Source: an uncultured Ruminococcus sp.
GTDB lineage: Bacteria; Bacillota; Clostridia; Oscillospirales; Ruminococcaceae
Assembly (NCBI GenBank): GCA_900541495.1
Contig: UQKC01000026.1
Location: 1 to 31,194 of the forward strand
DNA: 31,194 nt
Direction of reading: 5' to 3'
Notes under the pieces: model-generated
Told to the model about the DNA's origin: nothing
What the model saw: the letters and a program-made list of their open reading frames with translations, nothing else
The model's database searches: none
Made by a program: the position numbers and the translations under genes
In this document: in pieces, positions 24,705 through 31,143 of the stretch
Numbering within the stretch: the first letter of the stretch is position 1
Layout of the letters: every line of letters begins with the position of its first letter

Positions 24705-25283
24705 TTATTCGCGATAAATTTTCTCATGCTCGGAAAAAATCTGTTTGATGTTGTCGGGAATATCCTCAAAAGTTAGTTTAAGGTAGTTTTCTCCGCCGTA
24801 TTCGTACACATAACATCGCATATCGGGTGCATCGGCGTTTACAAAATAGCGCGAATAAACATACTCGGGAACGGAGTTTCCATAAGGGTAAACTGCAAGT
24901 CTGTTTTCACCGTCCGAATCGTCCTCGGCGTAGTTTTCATAGTCCTCGGCAAAGCTGCTGTAATCGCCCGTATTGTAGAGAATTTCGGCAGAAAAAACGT
25001 TGTTCTCTCTTGTGAGGATAAGCTGTTCGATATTTTCAAAATCGAAATTCGTATAATCCTTTATTGAGTCTGCCTGCTCCGAAGTTATACTGCTGCCGTC
25101 AACGGTTATCGTATAATCGCGGAACAGTACGTGTTTCGCGATCTGAACGCCCGTATATAAAACCGCAAAAAGCAGTATCGAAATTATCGTATAGATAACG
25201 TAGTTTATCTTCGGTTCTTTATGGTATTCTTCCTCCGAAACGGGAGATTCATTCATATTATCTTTTTGTTTATTTTCGTCCAT
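24705..25283 (-). CDS. Hypothetical single-TM membrane protein
   Basis: A 192-residue protein that I do not recognise. The charged N-terminal tail (about 1-27) is followed by one TM segment (about 28-48, INYVIYTIISILLFAVLYTG) and an acidic outer domain of about 140 residues rich in tyrosine, aspartate and glutamate. There is no cysteine pair for a disulfide and no lipobox. The start has AAGGAGA. It is transcribed from its own promoter, divergently from the DnaD-domain gene. No neighbour hints at its role. Confidence 0.8.
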   Translation of the reverse strand: MDENKQKDNMNESPVSEEEYHKEPKINYVIYTIISILLFAVLYTGVQIAKHVLFRDYTITVDGSSITSEQADSIKDYTNFDFENIEQLILTRENNVFSAEILYNTGDYSSFAEDYENYAEDDSDGENRLAVYPYGNSVPEYVYSRYFVNADAPDMRCYVYEYGGENYLKLTFEDIPDNIKQIFSEHEKIYRE

Positions 25284-25315
25284 AAGAGGCTCTCCTTTTT
25301 ATGCAATATATTTAA

Positions 25316-25344
25316 AATATACCACTAAAAAGAAAATTGGTCAA
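25316..25344 (-). promoter_or_regulatory. Promoter of the 24705-25283 gene
   Basis: Minus-strand -35 TTGACC (25339-25344), 17-base spacer, -10 TATATT (25316-25321). Only six bases separate its -35 from the divergent -35 of the DnaD-domain gene promoter. Confidence 0.8.
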
Positions 25345-25350
25345 GTAGTA

Positions 25351-25379
25351 GTGCAATTTTTTTGAAAATGTGCTATAAT
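25351..25379 (+). promoter_or_regulatory. Promoter of the DnaD-domain/DnaI-like unit
   Basis: Perfect -10 TATAAT (25374-25379) preceded by TGTGC (extended -10), and a weak -35 GTGCAA (25351-25356) at 17 bases. About 50 bases lie between the -10 and the start codon at 25431. Confidence 0.75.
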
Positions 25380-25430
25380 AGTAGAAGCGATTTTTTGCAA
25401 AAAATTTGAAAGAGGACAAACACGGCTTTT

Positions 25431-26459
25431 ATGAATTACAAAGTAAACTGGAGCTGTTCGGACGGTGCATTCGCCGTTCCCGACAGCGCTGTTGACAATA
25501 TAAAGCTTGCAAGCGGCAAGGCGGCAAAGGTTCTTTTCTACATAATGCGGTACAAGACTGCCGCTACAGAAAACGCAGCCGATATTGCTGCGCAGCTCGA
25601 TAAAAATATGACTGCGGAGGACGTTGAGGATTCGCTGTCTTTTTGGGAACAGGTCGGAGTTATCTGCCCGTCGGGAACGGCTGCTGTGCCTATTGCAAAA
25701 GCAGCTGTTCCGACTGAAAATTTACAGCCCACTCCACAGCCCGCCCCCATTGTCAAACCGACTATTTCTTCCGAAAAAGCCGTTGAAAGAGCGGTGAAGA
25801 TGCTTTCCCCTGCAGAAATTGCGGAAAAGGTAAAAAGCTCGCAGGATATTGCGTTTCTGCTTTCGGGTGCGGAATCTATACTCGGCAAGCCGCTCAACAA
25901 CACTGAACAGCGTACGCTTATTTGGCTGAGTGATTACTACTCGCTTGGCACGGATATTCTTCTTATGCTGATAGAATTCTGCAAATCGATAAACAAGACC
26001 AACATCGGCTATGTTGAACGCATTGCTGCTTCTTGGTACGAAAAGGATATCACCACTCATGAACGCGCAGATGCGGAAATAAAGCGTTTACAGATATATT
26101 CTTCGCTTGAGGGCAGGATAAAGACACGGCTGGAGCTTAACCGCGCGCTCACTCCGAAGGAAAAAGAGATCGTTGGTGAATGGGCGGCTTCGGGCGTTAC
26201 GATTGAGCTTATTGAGCTTGCTTATGAACGAACGGTACAGGCAACGGGAAAAGCCGCTTTCCCTTATATGAAAAAGATCATCGAAAACTGGCTTGCAAAC
26301 AATATCCGTACCCCTGCCGATGCTGAAAAGTACGAGCAGAGCCGCAGCGCTCCTCAGCAGGCGGCTGTTGCTGCGAGTGACAATCACTCCTACGATCTTA
26401 ACAAGCTTCTTCAACACGCAAAGAACAACATTCCAAACCTTAACGGAGGGTCAAGATGA
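25431..26459 (+). CDS. DnaD-domain replication initiation/restart protein
   Basis: A 342-residue protein. The N-terminal winged-helix-like domain (about 1-85) resembles DnaD/DnaB of Firmicutes. An Ala/Pro-rich linker follows (about 85-115), then two DnaD-type C-terminal repeats. The first, about 148-215, contains LGKPLNNTEQRTLIWLSDYY. The second, about 230-300, contains LTPKEKEIVGEWAASG and ends in YMKKIIENW, the usual pattern of these DNA-remodelling domains. Firmicutes DnaB and DnaD load the replicative helicase at the origin and at stalled forks. Here one protein of this type precedes a DnaI-like loader with an ATGA overlap of four bases, the same pairing as dnaB-dnaI in Bacillus. Confidence 0.88.
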   Translation: MNYKVNWSCSDGAFAVPDSAVDNIKLASGKAAKVLFYIMRYKTAATENAADIAAQLDKNMTAEDVEDSLSFWEQVGVICPSGTAAVPIAKAAVPTENLQPTPQPAPIVKPTISSEKAVERAVKMLSPAEIAEKVKSSQDIAFLLSGAESILGKPLNNTEQRTLIWLSDYYSLGTDILLMLIEFCKSINKTNIGYVERIAASWYEKDITTHERADAEIKRLQIYSSLEGRIKTRLELNRALTPKEKEIVGEWAASGVTIELIELAYERTVQATGKAAFPYMKKIIENWLANNIRTPADAEKYEQSRSAPQQAAVAASDNHSYDLNKLLQHAKNNIPNLNGGSR

Positions 26460-27454
26460 GCTACGACAGACAAACTTACGAAAAAGCAGAATCGGTCATA
26501 AACAGCAGGCGTTTATCCTCCCAGAGCGAAAATGAGCGCAGGCAGAAAGAGATCGAAATAAAAATACCCGAAATCCGAGAGATAAATTCACAGCTTTCCC
26601 GAACCATTGTTGATATTTCAAAGCTTATCATCTCAAAAAAGACGAACATCAAGGAAAGCCTTGCCGAAATAAAGGAAAAAAATTTGCAGGCACAGAGGCT
26701 TGTTGAAAGTCTTCTTACGGCAAACGGCTACCCTGCCGATTATCTTAAACCAAAATATTACTGCAAAAAATGTCAGGACAGAGGCTACACCGAGTACGGA
26801 CGCTGTGATTGTCTGCTCAATCTGCTGAAAAAATACAGCATTGAAAAGCTCAATGAGCAGGCTAATCTTCCCGACTGCGACTTCAATCATTTTTCGCTCG
26901 AATATTACCGCGGCAAAAAAGACGCTGACGGCGATGACTGCTTTGAGATAATGAAAAGCATATACGAATTTTGCAAAAATTATGCCGAAAGCTTTTCACT
27001 GAAATCGGAAAGTTTGCTTATGTACGGCAAAACGGGTGTGGGAAAGACGCATCTTTCGCTTTCCATTGCAAAAGCTGTTGCCGAAAGAGGGTTCAACGCG
27101 GCTTACGGTTCTATCGTAAATCTTCTTACGATAATCGAGCGTGAACATTTTGGCAAGGTCAGCGAAGAGGAAAATATGGACACAGTAAATCTGCTCATCA
27201 ACGCAGATCTTCTTGTGCTTGACGATCTTGGTGCGGAATTTTCGTCGCAGTTTTATGAATCCGTAACATACAACATCATCAACAGCCGAATAAACCTTGG
27301 ACTTCCTACCATTATAAGCACAAATCTTACAGCGGCGGAGCTTCAAAAAAAATACAACGAACGTATAATTTCACGAATTTTCGGGGAATTCTCCACGCTT
27401 TACCTTGTCGGAGAGGACATTCGCCAGATCAAGAGGCTCAATGGTGAATTGTAA
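26456..27454 (+). CDS. DnaI/DnaC-like helicase loader ATPase
   Basis: A 332-residue AAA+ protein. An N-terminal helical region (about 1-95) leads to a zinc-binding motif C103-KK-C106 and C117-D-C119, as in DnaI. The Walker A is GKTGVGKT (191-198) in LLMYGKTGVGKTHLSLSIA, Walker B is LLVLDDLG (252-259), and the arginine finger region follows near RIISRIFGEF. It loads the DnaB-type replicative helicase with the DnaD-domain partner encoded directly upstream. The length is slightly above Bacillus DnaI. The start overlaps the preceding stop, indicating coupling. There is no transposase beside it, so it is not the IstB of an insertion sequence. Confidence 0.9.
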   Translation: MSYDRQTYEKAESVINSRRLSSQSENERRQKEIEIKIPEIREINSQLSRTIVDISKLIISKKTNIKESLAEIKEKNLQAQRLVESLLTANGYPADYLKPKYYCKKCQDRGYTEYGRCDCLLNLLKKYSIEKLNEQANLPDCDFNHFSLEYYRGKKDADGDDCFEIMKSIYEFCKNYAESFSLKSESLLMYGKTGVGKTHLSLSIAKAVAERGFNAAYGSIVNLLTIIEREHFGKVSEEENMDTVNLLINADLLVLDDLGAEFSSQFYESVTYNIINSRINLGLPTIISTNLTAAELQKKYNERIISRIFGEFSTLYLVGEDIRQIKRLNGEL

Positions 27455-27494
27455 CGACTTTTTTCACTTTTTTACACAAAAAAATAAAAAACTA

Positions 27495-27523
27495 TTGCAA
27501 TTATATGCAAATTGTTGTATAAT
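27495..27523 (+). promoter_or_regulatory. Promoter of cheV
   Basis: -35 TTGCAA (27495-27500), 17-base spacer, perfect -10 TATAAT (27518-27523), about 30 bases before the start codon. A ribosome binding site AGGAG is at 27539-27543. No sigma-D (flagellar) promoter is seen, so this gene appears to use the housekeeping sigma factor. Confidence 0.85.
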
Positions 27524-27552
27524 AGTTACAACAACCTAAAAGGAGTGTTATT

Positions 27553-28470
27553 ATGGACACAAATATTCTTCTTGAAAGCGGTACTAATGAACTTCAGATA
27601 CTTGAATTTGAGGTCGGTGACAGCACCTTCGGCATCAATATTTCCAAAGTTGTTGAAATAATGATAAATCAGGAGGTAACTCCTGTACCAAACTCCCCCG
27701 AAGAAGTTGAGGGTGTTTTTATACCGAGAGATAAGCTCATTTCCGTTATTGACTTACATAAAGTTGTTAAAAAGCCATACAAAAATACGGGCAAGGATAT
27801 TTTTATCATCAGCGAATTCAACGGTATCCAGGTTGCATTCCATGTCAGCCGCGTAAAAGGTATCCAGCGAATCTCGTGGTCGGATATTTCCGATCCGCCG
27901 TCGATCACATCGGGCGGAAGCGGCAATGATGCTGCAGGTCTTGCAACGGGCGTTGTAAAGCTCAACGGTGAGATCATCATCATTCTTGACTTTGAAAAAA
28001 TAGTTTCAAAGCTCAACAAGGACGTGGGACTTGACACAACGGGCATCGATCAGGTCGGTCACGCAACGGCTGAAATGGCTAAGAAAAAACTTGTTGTTGC
28101 CGACGACTCAAAATTCCTCAACAAGATGATAACCGAATCGCTTGAACACATTGGCTTTACGAACATTGAATCATTCTCGAACGGTCAGGACGCTTGGGAC
28201 TATATTCTCTCCCACCGCGGTGCGGGCGACCATATCACAGACGAGATAGCTTGTGTTATCAGCGACATTGAAATGCCTAAAATGGACGGTCACAGACTTA
28301 CCAAGCTTATCAAAGACGATGATGTTCTTAAAAAGATACCGGTTCTCCTCTTCTCATCGCTTATCAACGAGCAGATGATCGCAAAGGGAAAATCCGTTGG
28401 TGCGGATGCACAGTTCTCCAAGCCTCAGATAAAAGACCTTATCGATTATCTTATCAAGCTTCTTGCTTAA
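27553..28470 (+). CDS. cheV: Chemotaxis coupling protein CheV (CheW domain plus receiver domain)
   Basis: A 305-residue cytosolic adapter. The CheW-like domain covers about residues 14-160 and links chemoreceptors to the kinase CheA. The receiver domain covers about 178-304, with the acidic pair D184-D185 in VVADDSK, the phosphorylated aspartate D238 in ISDIEMPKMDG, and K290 in FSKPQ. All receiver residues are present, so phosphorylation by CheA is expected. No other chemotaxis or flagellar gene is in the window. The stop codon TAA belongs to a 19-bp repeat also found at the end of sigG. The neighbours are replication and sporulation genes, so the context does not explain the gene. Confidence 0.95.
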   Translation: MDTNILLESGTNELQILEFEVGDSTFGINISKVVEIMINQEVTPVPNSPEEVEGVFIPRDKLISVIDLHKVVKKPYKNTGKDIFIISEFNGIQVAFHVSRVKGIQRISWSDISDPPSITSGGSGNDAAGLATGVVKLNGEIIIILDFEKIVSKLNKDVGLDTTGIDQVGHATAEMAKKKLVVADDSKFLNKMITESLEHIGFTNIESFSNGQDAWDYILSHRGAGDHITDEIACVISDIEMPKMDGHRLTKLIKDDDVLKKIPVLLFSSLINEQMIAKGKSVGADAQFSKPQIKDLIDYLIKLLA

Positions 28471-28486
28471 TACTAAACACCAATAA
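28468..28486 (+). repeat. 19-bp repeat, copy 1, containing the cheV stop codon
   Basis: TAATACTAAACACCAATAA is found here and at 31125-31143. The first three bases are the cheV stop codon. It overlaps the left end of the palindromic element at 28477-28563. Confidence 0.85.
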
Positions 28487-28563
28487 AACTATAGACAAAA
28501 AATCGTCGCATAATCCATATATGCAAGATTATGCTCGATTTTTGTATAGTTTTTAATTGGTGT
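28477..28563. repeat. 87-bp palindromic MITE-like element
   Basis: Ends ACACCAAT (28477-28484) and ATTGGTGT (28556-28563) are perfect inverted copies. Inside follow AAAACTATA/TATAGTTTT, CAAAAATCG/CGATTTTTG with small bulges, and GCATAATC/GATTATGC (28508-28515, 28527-28534) around an 11-base centre CATATATGCAA. The whole element folds into a long stem on either strand. It has no coding capacity. Size, terminal repeats and a second related end after sigG suggest a non-autonomous mobile element, though no clear target duplication is seen. Confidence 0.65.
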
Positions 28564-28588
28564 GTATAAAACCAAATATAAAATGCTT

Positions 28589-28618
28589 GTCCTCCGATGA
28601 ATTTCGGGGGACTTTTTT
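28589..28618 (+). terminator. Rho-independent terminator between cheV and spoIIGA
   Basis: Stem GTCCTCCGA/TCGGGGGAC (28589-28597 with 28604-28612, one G-U pair), six-base loop, then six T. It ends 96 bases before the spoIIGA start codon, insulating the sporulation locus from cheV transcription. Confidence 0.9.
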
Positions 28619-28651
28619 ATTTATATTGCCAAATTTTTCAGCTGTACCTTA

Positions 28652-28685
28652 ATCGACAGTTTTTTAAACCGAACATAATTATAAT
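28652..28685 (+). promoter_or_regulatory. Probable Spo0A-activated promoter of spoIIGA-sigE
   Basis: A perfect -10 TATAAT is at 28680-28685. A -35-like TCGACA is at 28653-28658, giving a spacer of 21 bases rather than 17. The overlapping ATCGACA (28652-28658) matches the Spo0A box (TTCGACA on this strand) in six of seven positions. As I recall, the B. subtilis spoIIG promoter likewise has a long spacer with a Spo0A box over its -35. No second box is evident upstream. Confidence 0.6.
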
Positions 28686-28714
28686 AATATCAGATGAGAT
28701 CCAAAGGAGAATTT

Positions 28715-29554
28715 ATGTATATTTACGCCGATATTCTGATAATCACAAATATATACTCGAATTTTTTTCTGCTGAAAGCCACTGCGAAGCTGACGCACAA
28801 TGCACTGCGGAACAGCAAATGCGTTATTGCCGCCATTGTGGGAAGTCTTTTTTCGCTTGTGATTCTTCTGCCCGAGCTTAACACGTTCACGCTGCTGCTT
28901 GTGAGGATAATTTCTGCGGCATTAATGGTTATTGTAGCTTTCAGCGGAAGAGAATCGTCCGAGCTCTATCGAATAGGGTTGATTTTTTTCTTCATCAGCT
29001 TTCTTTTTGCAGGGACGGAATACGCATTTTCGCTCCTTGACAATGGCAGCAGGACGATTTTCCACAACTCGATGCTTTATGTCAACATTTCGCTTTTAAC
29101 GCTTGTTATCTCGACGATAACGGCATACACGGCGCTGACGCTGTTTCGGCGTTTCATGGACAGAAGCAATCAATTTGACGGTGACTACAGCGTTATCATC
29201 ATCAATGGTGACAAGCAGGTAAAGCTTAAAGCAGTATGCGACAGCTGCAATAATCTTTCCGATTCTTTTTCGGGAAAACCCGTCATAATCTGCGGAAAAA
29301 GCTCTGTTGAGCCGCTTTTTGAGGAAAAGGAACTCGTTGGAGCAATGGCTATGAACGGTTCAGGCGAAAGCTGCCGAAAATGGCGAGTTATCCCCTTTTC
29401 AACGATAGATTCGAGCGGACTTGTTCCGTCATTCCGTCCCACGGGGTTATACATAAAAAACAACGAAACGGGAAAGCTCCACTACATGGAGGCTTACATA
29501 GGAGTTGTTGAGCGTGAACTCGACCATGCGATCTTCAACCCGAAAATACTTTGA
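28715..29554 (+). CDS. spoIIGA: SpoIIGA, pro-sigma-E processing peptidase
   Basis: A 279-residue membrane aspartic protease that removes the pro-sequence of sigma-E in the mother cell after asymmetric division. Five or so TM segments fill the N-terminal 145 residues. The C-terminal cytosolic domain has the active-site region with D176. The start at 28715 (MYIYAD) has AAAGGAGA at good spacing; an ATG at 28694 lacks one. The catalytic motif, normally D(S/T)G-N, reads D176-S-C178-N: glycine replaced by cysteine. The IPFSTIDSSGLVPSFRPTG segment near the C terminus fits the family. sigE follows after 14 bases, the usual pair. Whether the DSC form is active cannot be told here. Confidence 0.93.
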   Translation: MYIYADILIITNIYSNFFLLKATAKLTHNALRNSKCVIAAIVGSLFSLVILLPELNTFTLLLVRIISAALMVIVAFSGRESSELYRIGLIFFFISFLFAGTEYAFSLLDNGSRTIFHNSMLYVNISLLTLVISTITAYTALTLFRRFMDRSNQFDGDYSVIIINGDKQVKLKAVCDSCNNLSDSFSGKPVIICGKSSVEPLFEEKELVGAMAMNGSGESCRKWRVIPFSTIDSSGLVPSFRPTGLYIKNNETGKLHYMEAYIGVVERELDHAIFNPKIL

Positions 29555-29568
29555 AAGGACAGATAAAA

Positions 29569-30276
29569 ATGATATTAAAAGCGCTGCTTGAAAAAATCAA
29601 GGCATTATTCAGACGAAAAAAATGTGATGTTTTTTACATAAACGGTTCGGAAACGCTTCCTCCGCCGCTTACCCGTGAGCAGGAGGAAAAGGCGTTCGCG
29701 ATGCTTGAAACGAACGAAGCCGAGGCTCGGCAGCTCCTTATAACGCATAATCTGCGGCTTGTTGTTTACATTGCAAAAAAGTTTGAATCGACGGGCATTG
29801 GCATTGAGGATCTTGTTTCGATAGGAACTATCGGCTTGATAAAGGCTGTAAACACATTCTGCCCGAGCAAGAATATAAAGCTTGCGACCTACGCTTCGCG
29901 CTGTATCGAAAACGAGATACTTATGTTCCTGCGAAAGTCATCGCAATACAAAAACGAGCTTTCATTCGATGAGCCGCTCAACATTGACTGGGACGGAAAT
30001 GAGCTGCTTTTGTCGGACATACTCGGAACGGACGAGGACGTTGTAAACGGCGGCATTGAAAACGAAGCCGAAAAGAGCGTTCTGCTCGAAGCTTTGGAAC
30101 GTTTGCCCGAACGTGAGCGTGAGATAATGAAAATGCGCTTCGGCATAAACACGGGGCGTGAAATGACGCAGAAAGAGGTTGCCGATCTTATAGGCATTTC
30201 TCAGTCCTACATTTCACGACTTGAAAAGCGAATAATCAAAAAGCTGAAAAAGGAGCTTGAAAGCTTGATATACTGA
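29569..30276 (+). CDS. sigE: RNA polymerase sporulation sigma factor SigE, with pro-sequence
   Basis: A 235-residue sigma-70 family factor that directs early mother-cell transcription. The amphipathic basic N-terminal pro-sequence (about 1-22) precedes VFYINGSETLPPPL, which matches the SpoIIGA cleavage region of B. subtilis sigma-E; cleavage is expected near residue 22. Region 2 includes NLRLVVYIAKKF and the GTIGLIKAVNTF helix. Region 4 ends in ISQSYISRLEKRIIKKLKK. The ATG at 29569 has AAAGGA; a TTG at 29551 is too close to the spoIIGA stop and lacks a ribosome binding site. The pro-sequence is about five residues shorter than in Bacillus. Confidence 0.97.
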   Translation: MILKALLEKIKALFRRKKCDVFYINGSETLPPPLTREQEEKAFAMLETNEAEARQLLITHNLRLVVYIAKKFESTGIGIEDLVSIGTIGLIKAVNTFCPSKNIKLATYASRCIENEILMFLRKSSQYKNELSFDEPLNIDWDGNELLLSDILGTDEDVVNGGIENEAEKSVLLEALERLPEREREIMKMRFGINTGREMTQKEVADLIGISQSYISRLEKRIIKKLKKELESLIY

Positions 30277-30293
30277 TTTGGCAGATTTTGTTT

Positions 30294-30322
30294 GTATAAG
30301 AAAATTTACTCTCGGCAATAAT
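30294..30322 (+). promoter_or_regulatory. Sigma-F-type promoter of sigG
   Basis: -35 GTATA (30294-30298), 15-base spacer, -10 GGCAATAAT (30314-30322). This agrees at every defined position with the sigma-F consensus I recall (GYWTA, 15 bases, GGNNANANT), apart from the weakly conserved final W. Transcription would start about 6-8 bases downstream, in the loop of the hairpin described next. The -10 lies within the left arm of that hairpin. Confidence 0.75.
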
Positions 30323-30356
30323 GTTTTTAGAAAAATTATTGTCGGGAGTAAATTTT
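30301..30356 (+). promoter_or_regulatory. 22-bp hairpin burying the sigG ribosome binding site
   Basis: The arms 30301-30322 and 30335-30356 pair along all 22 positions in RNA (20 Watson-Crick, 2 G-U). The 12-base loop (30323-30334) holds further T/A complementarity. The right arm contains the GGGAG ribosome binding site and ends one base before the sigG ATG at 30357. No T run follows, so its main effect should be on translation of transcripts that carry both arms. Confidence 0.9.
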
Positions 30357-31127
30357 ATGTATTACAATAAAGTTGAAATTTGCGGCGTTGACACATCGAA
30401 GCTGAAAGTTCTCAAAGAATCGGAGAAAATGGAGCTTCTGAAAAGATATAAAGCGGGAGATAAGTCGGCACGAAAGGAGCTCATCGGCGGAAATCTTCGC
30501 CTTGTGCTAAGCGTTATACAGAAATTTTCAGGGCGAAACGAGAACCCCGATGATCTTTTTCAGGTCGGCTGCATCGGGCTTATGAAAGCTATCGACAATT
30601 TCAACACTGACCTTGATGTTCGTTTCAGCACTTATGCAGTCCCGATGATCTCCGGCGAAGTCAGGCGTTATATACGCGACAATGGCCCGATTAGGGTAAG
30701 CCGTTCGCTCCGTGACATTGCTTACAAGGCGATGCAGGCAAAGGAGCAATACATCATTGAGCATAAAAAAGAACCGACAATGGCAGAACTTGCAAAGATG
30801 ACGGGAGTAAAGGAAAGCGAGATAGTGACTGCGCTTGAAAGTGTAGCCGACCCTGTATCGCTTTACGAACCTGTTTTTTCCGATTCGGGCGACACGCTCT
30901 ATGTTCTCGATCAGATCGGTGACAAAAGCGATGATTCAAGCTGGATAGATGAAATTTCGCTGAAAGAAGCTATTTCTTCGCTTGAAAATCGTGAGAAAAA
31001 CATACTTTATCTTCGATTTGCGCTCGGAAAAACGCAGGTCGAGGTCGCAAATGAGATAGGCATTTCGCAGGCGCAGGTCTCACGTTTGGAAAAATACTCG
31101 CTTGACAAGATAAAGGGAAAACTATAA
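30357..31127 (+). CDS. sigG: RNA polymerase sporulation sigma factor SigG
   Basis: A 256-residue sigma factor for late forespore genes. The N-terminus KVEICGVDTSKLKVL is the SigG signature. Region 2 has NLRLVLSVIQKF and LFQVGCIGLMKAIDNF. Region 3 has RDNGPIRVSRSLRDIAYKA. Region 4 ends with IGISQAQVSRLEKYSLDKIKGKL. The start at 30357 matches the Bacillus protein; an upstream ATG at 30321 lies in the hairpin and lacks a ribosome binding site. It lies 80 bases after sigE with its own promoter. Its stop codon TAA is the first codon of the 19-bp repeat also found after cheV, so the repeat sets the C-terminus. Confidence 0.97.
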   Translation: MYYNKVEICGVDTSKLKVLKESEKMELLKRYKAGDKSARKELIGGNLRLVLSVIQKFSGRNENPDDLFQVGCIGLMKAIDNFNTDLDVRFSTYAVPMISGEVRRYIRDNGPIRVSRSLRDIAYKAMQAKEQYIIEHKKEPTMAELAKMTGVKESEIVTALESVADPVSLYEPVFSDSGDTLYVLDQIGDKSDDSSWIDEISLKEAISSLENREKNILYLRFALGKTQVEVANEIGISQAQVSRLEKYSLDKIKGKL

Positions 31128-31143
31128 TACTAAACACCAATAA
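31125..31143 (+). repeat. 19-bp repeat, copy 2, containing the sigG stop codon
   Basis: Identical to 28468-28486 over 19 bases, starting with the stop codon. Similarity continues to 27 bases with three mismatches. TAATACTAA recurs at once at 31141-31149. Confidence 0.85.

Noticed and set aside
26456..27454. The DnaI-like ATPase as IstB of an IS21 element
   Set aside because: No transposase or terminal repeats nearby; the zinc motif and the overlapping DnaD-domain gene favour a replication role.
28597..28881. Open frame of 94 codons overlapping the spoIIGA promoter and start
   Set aside because: It runs through the terminator and promoter region and the start of spoIIGA in another frame; no family resemblance.
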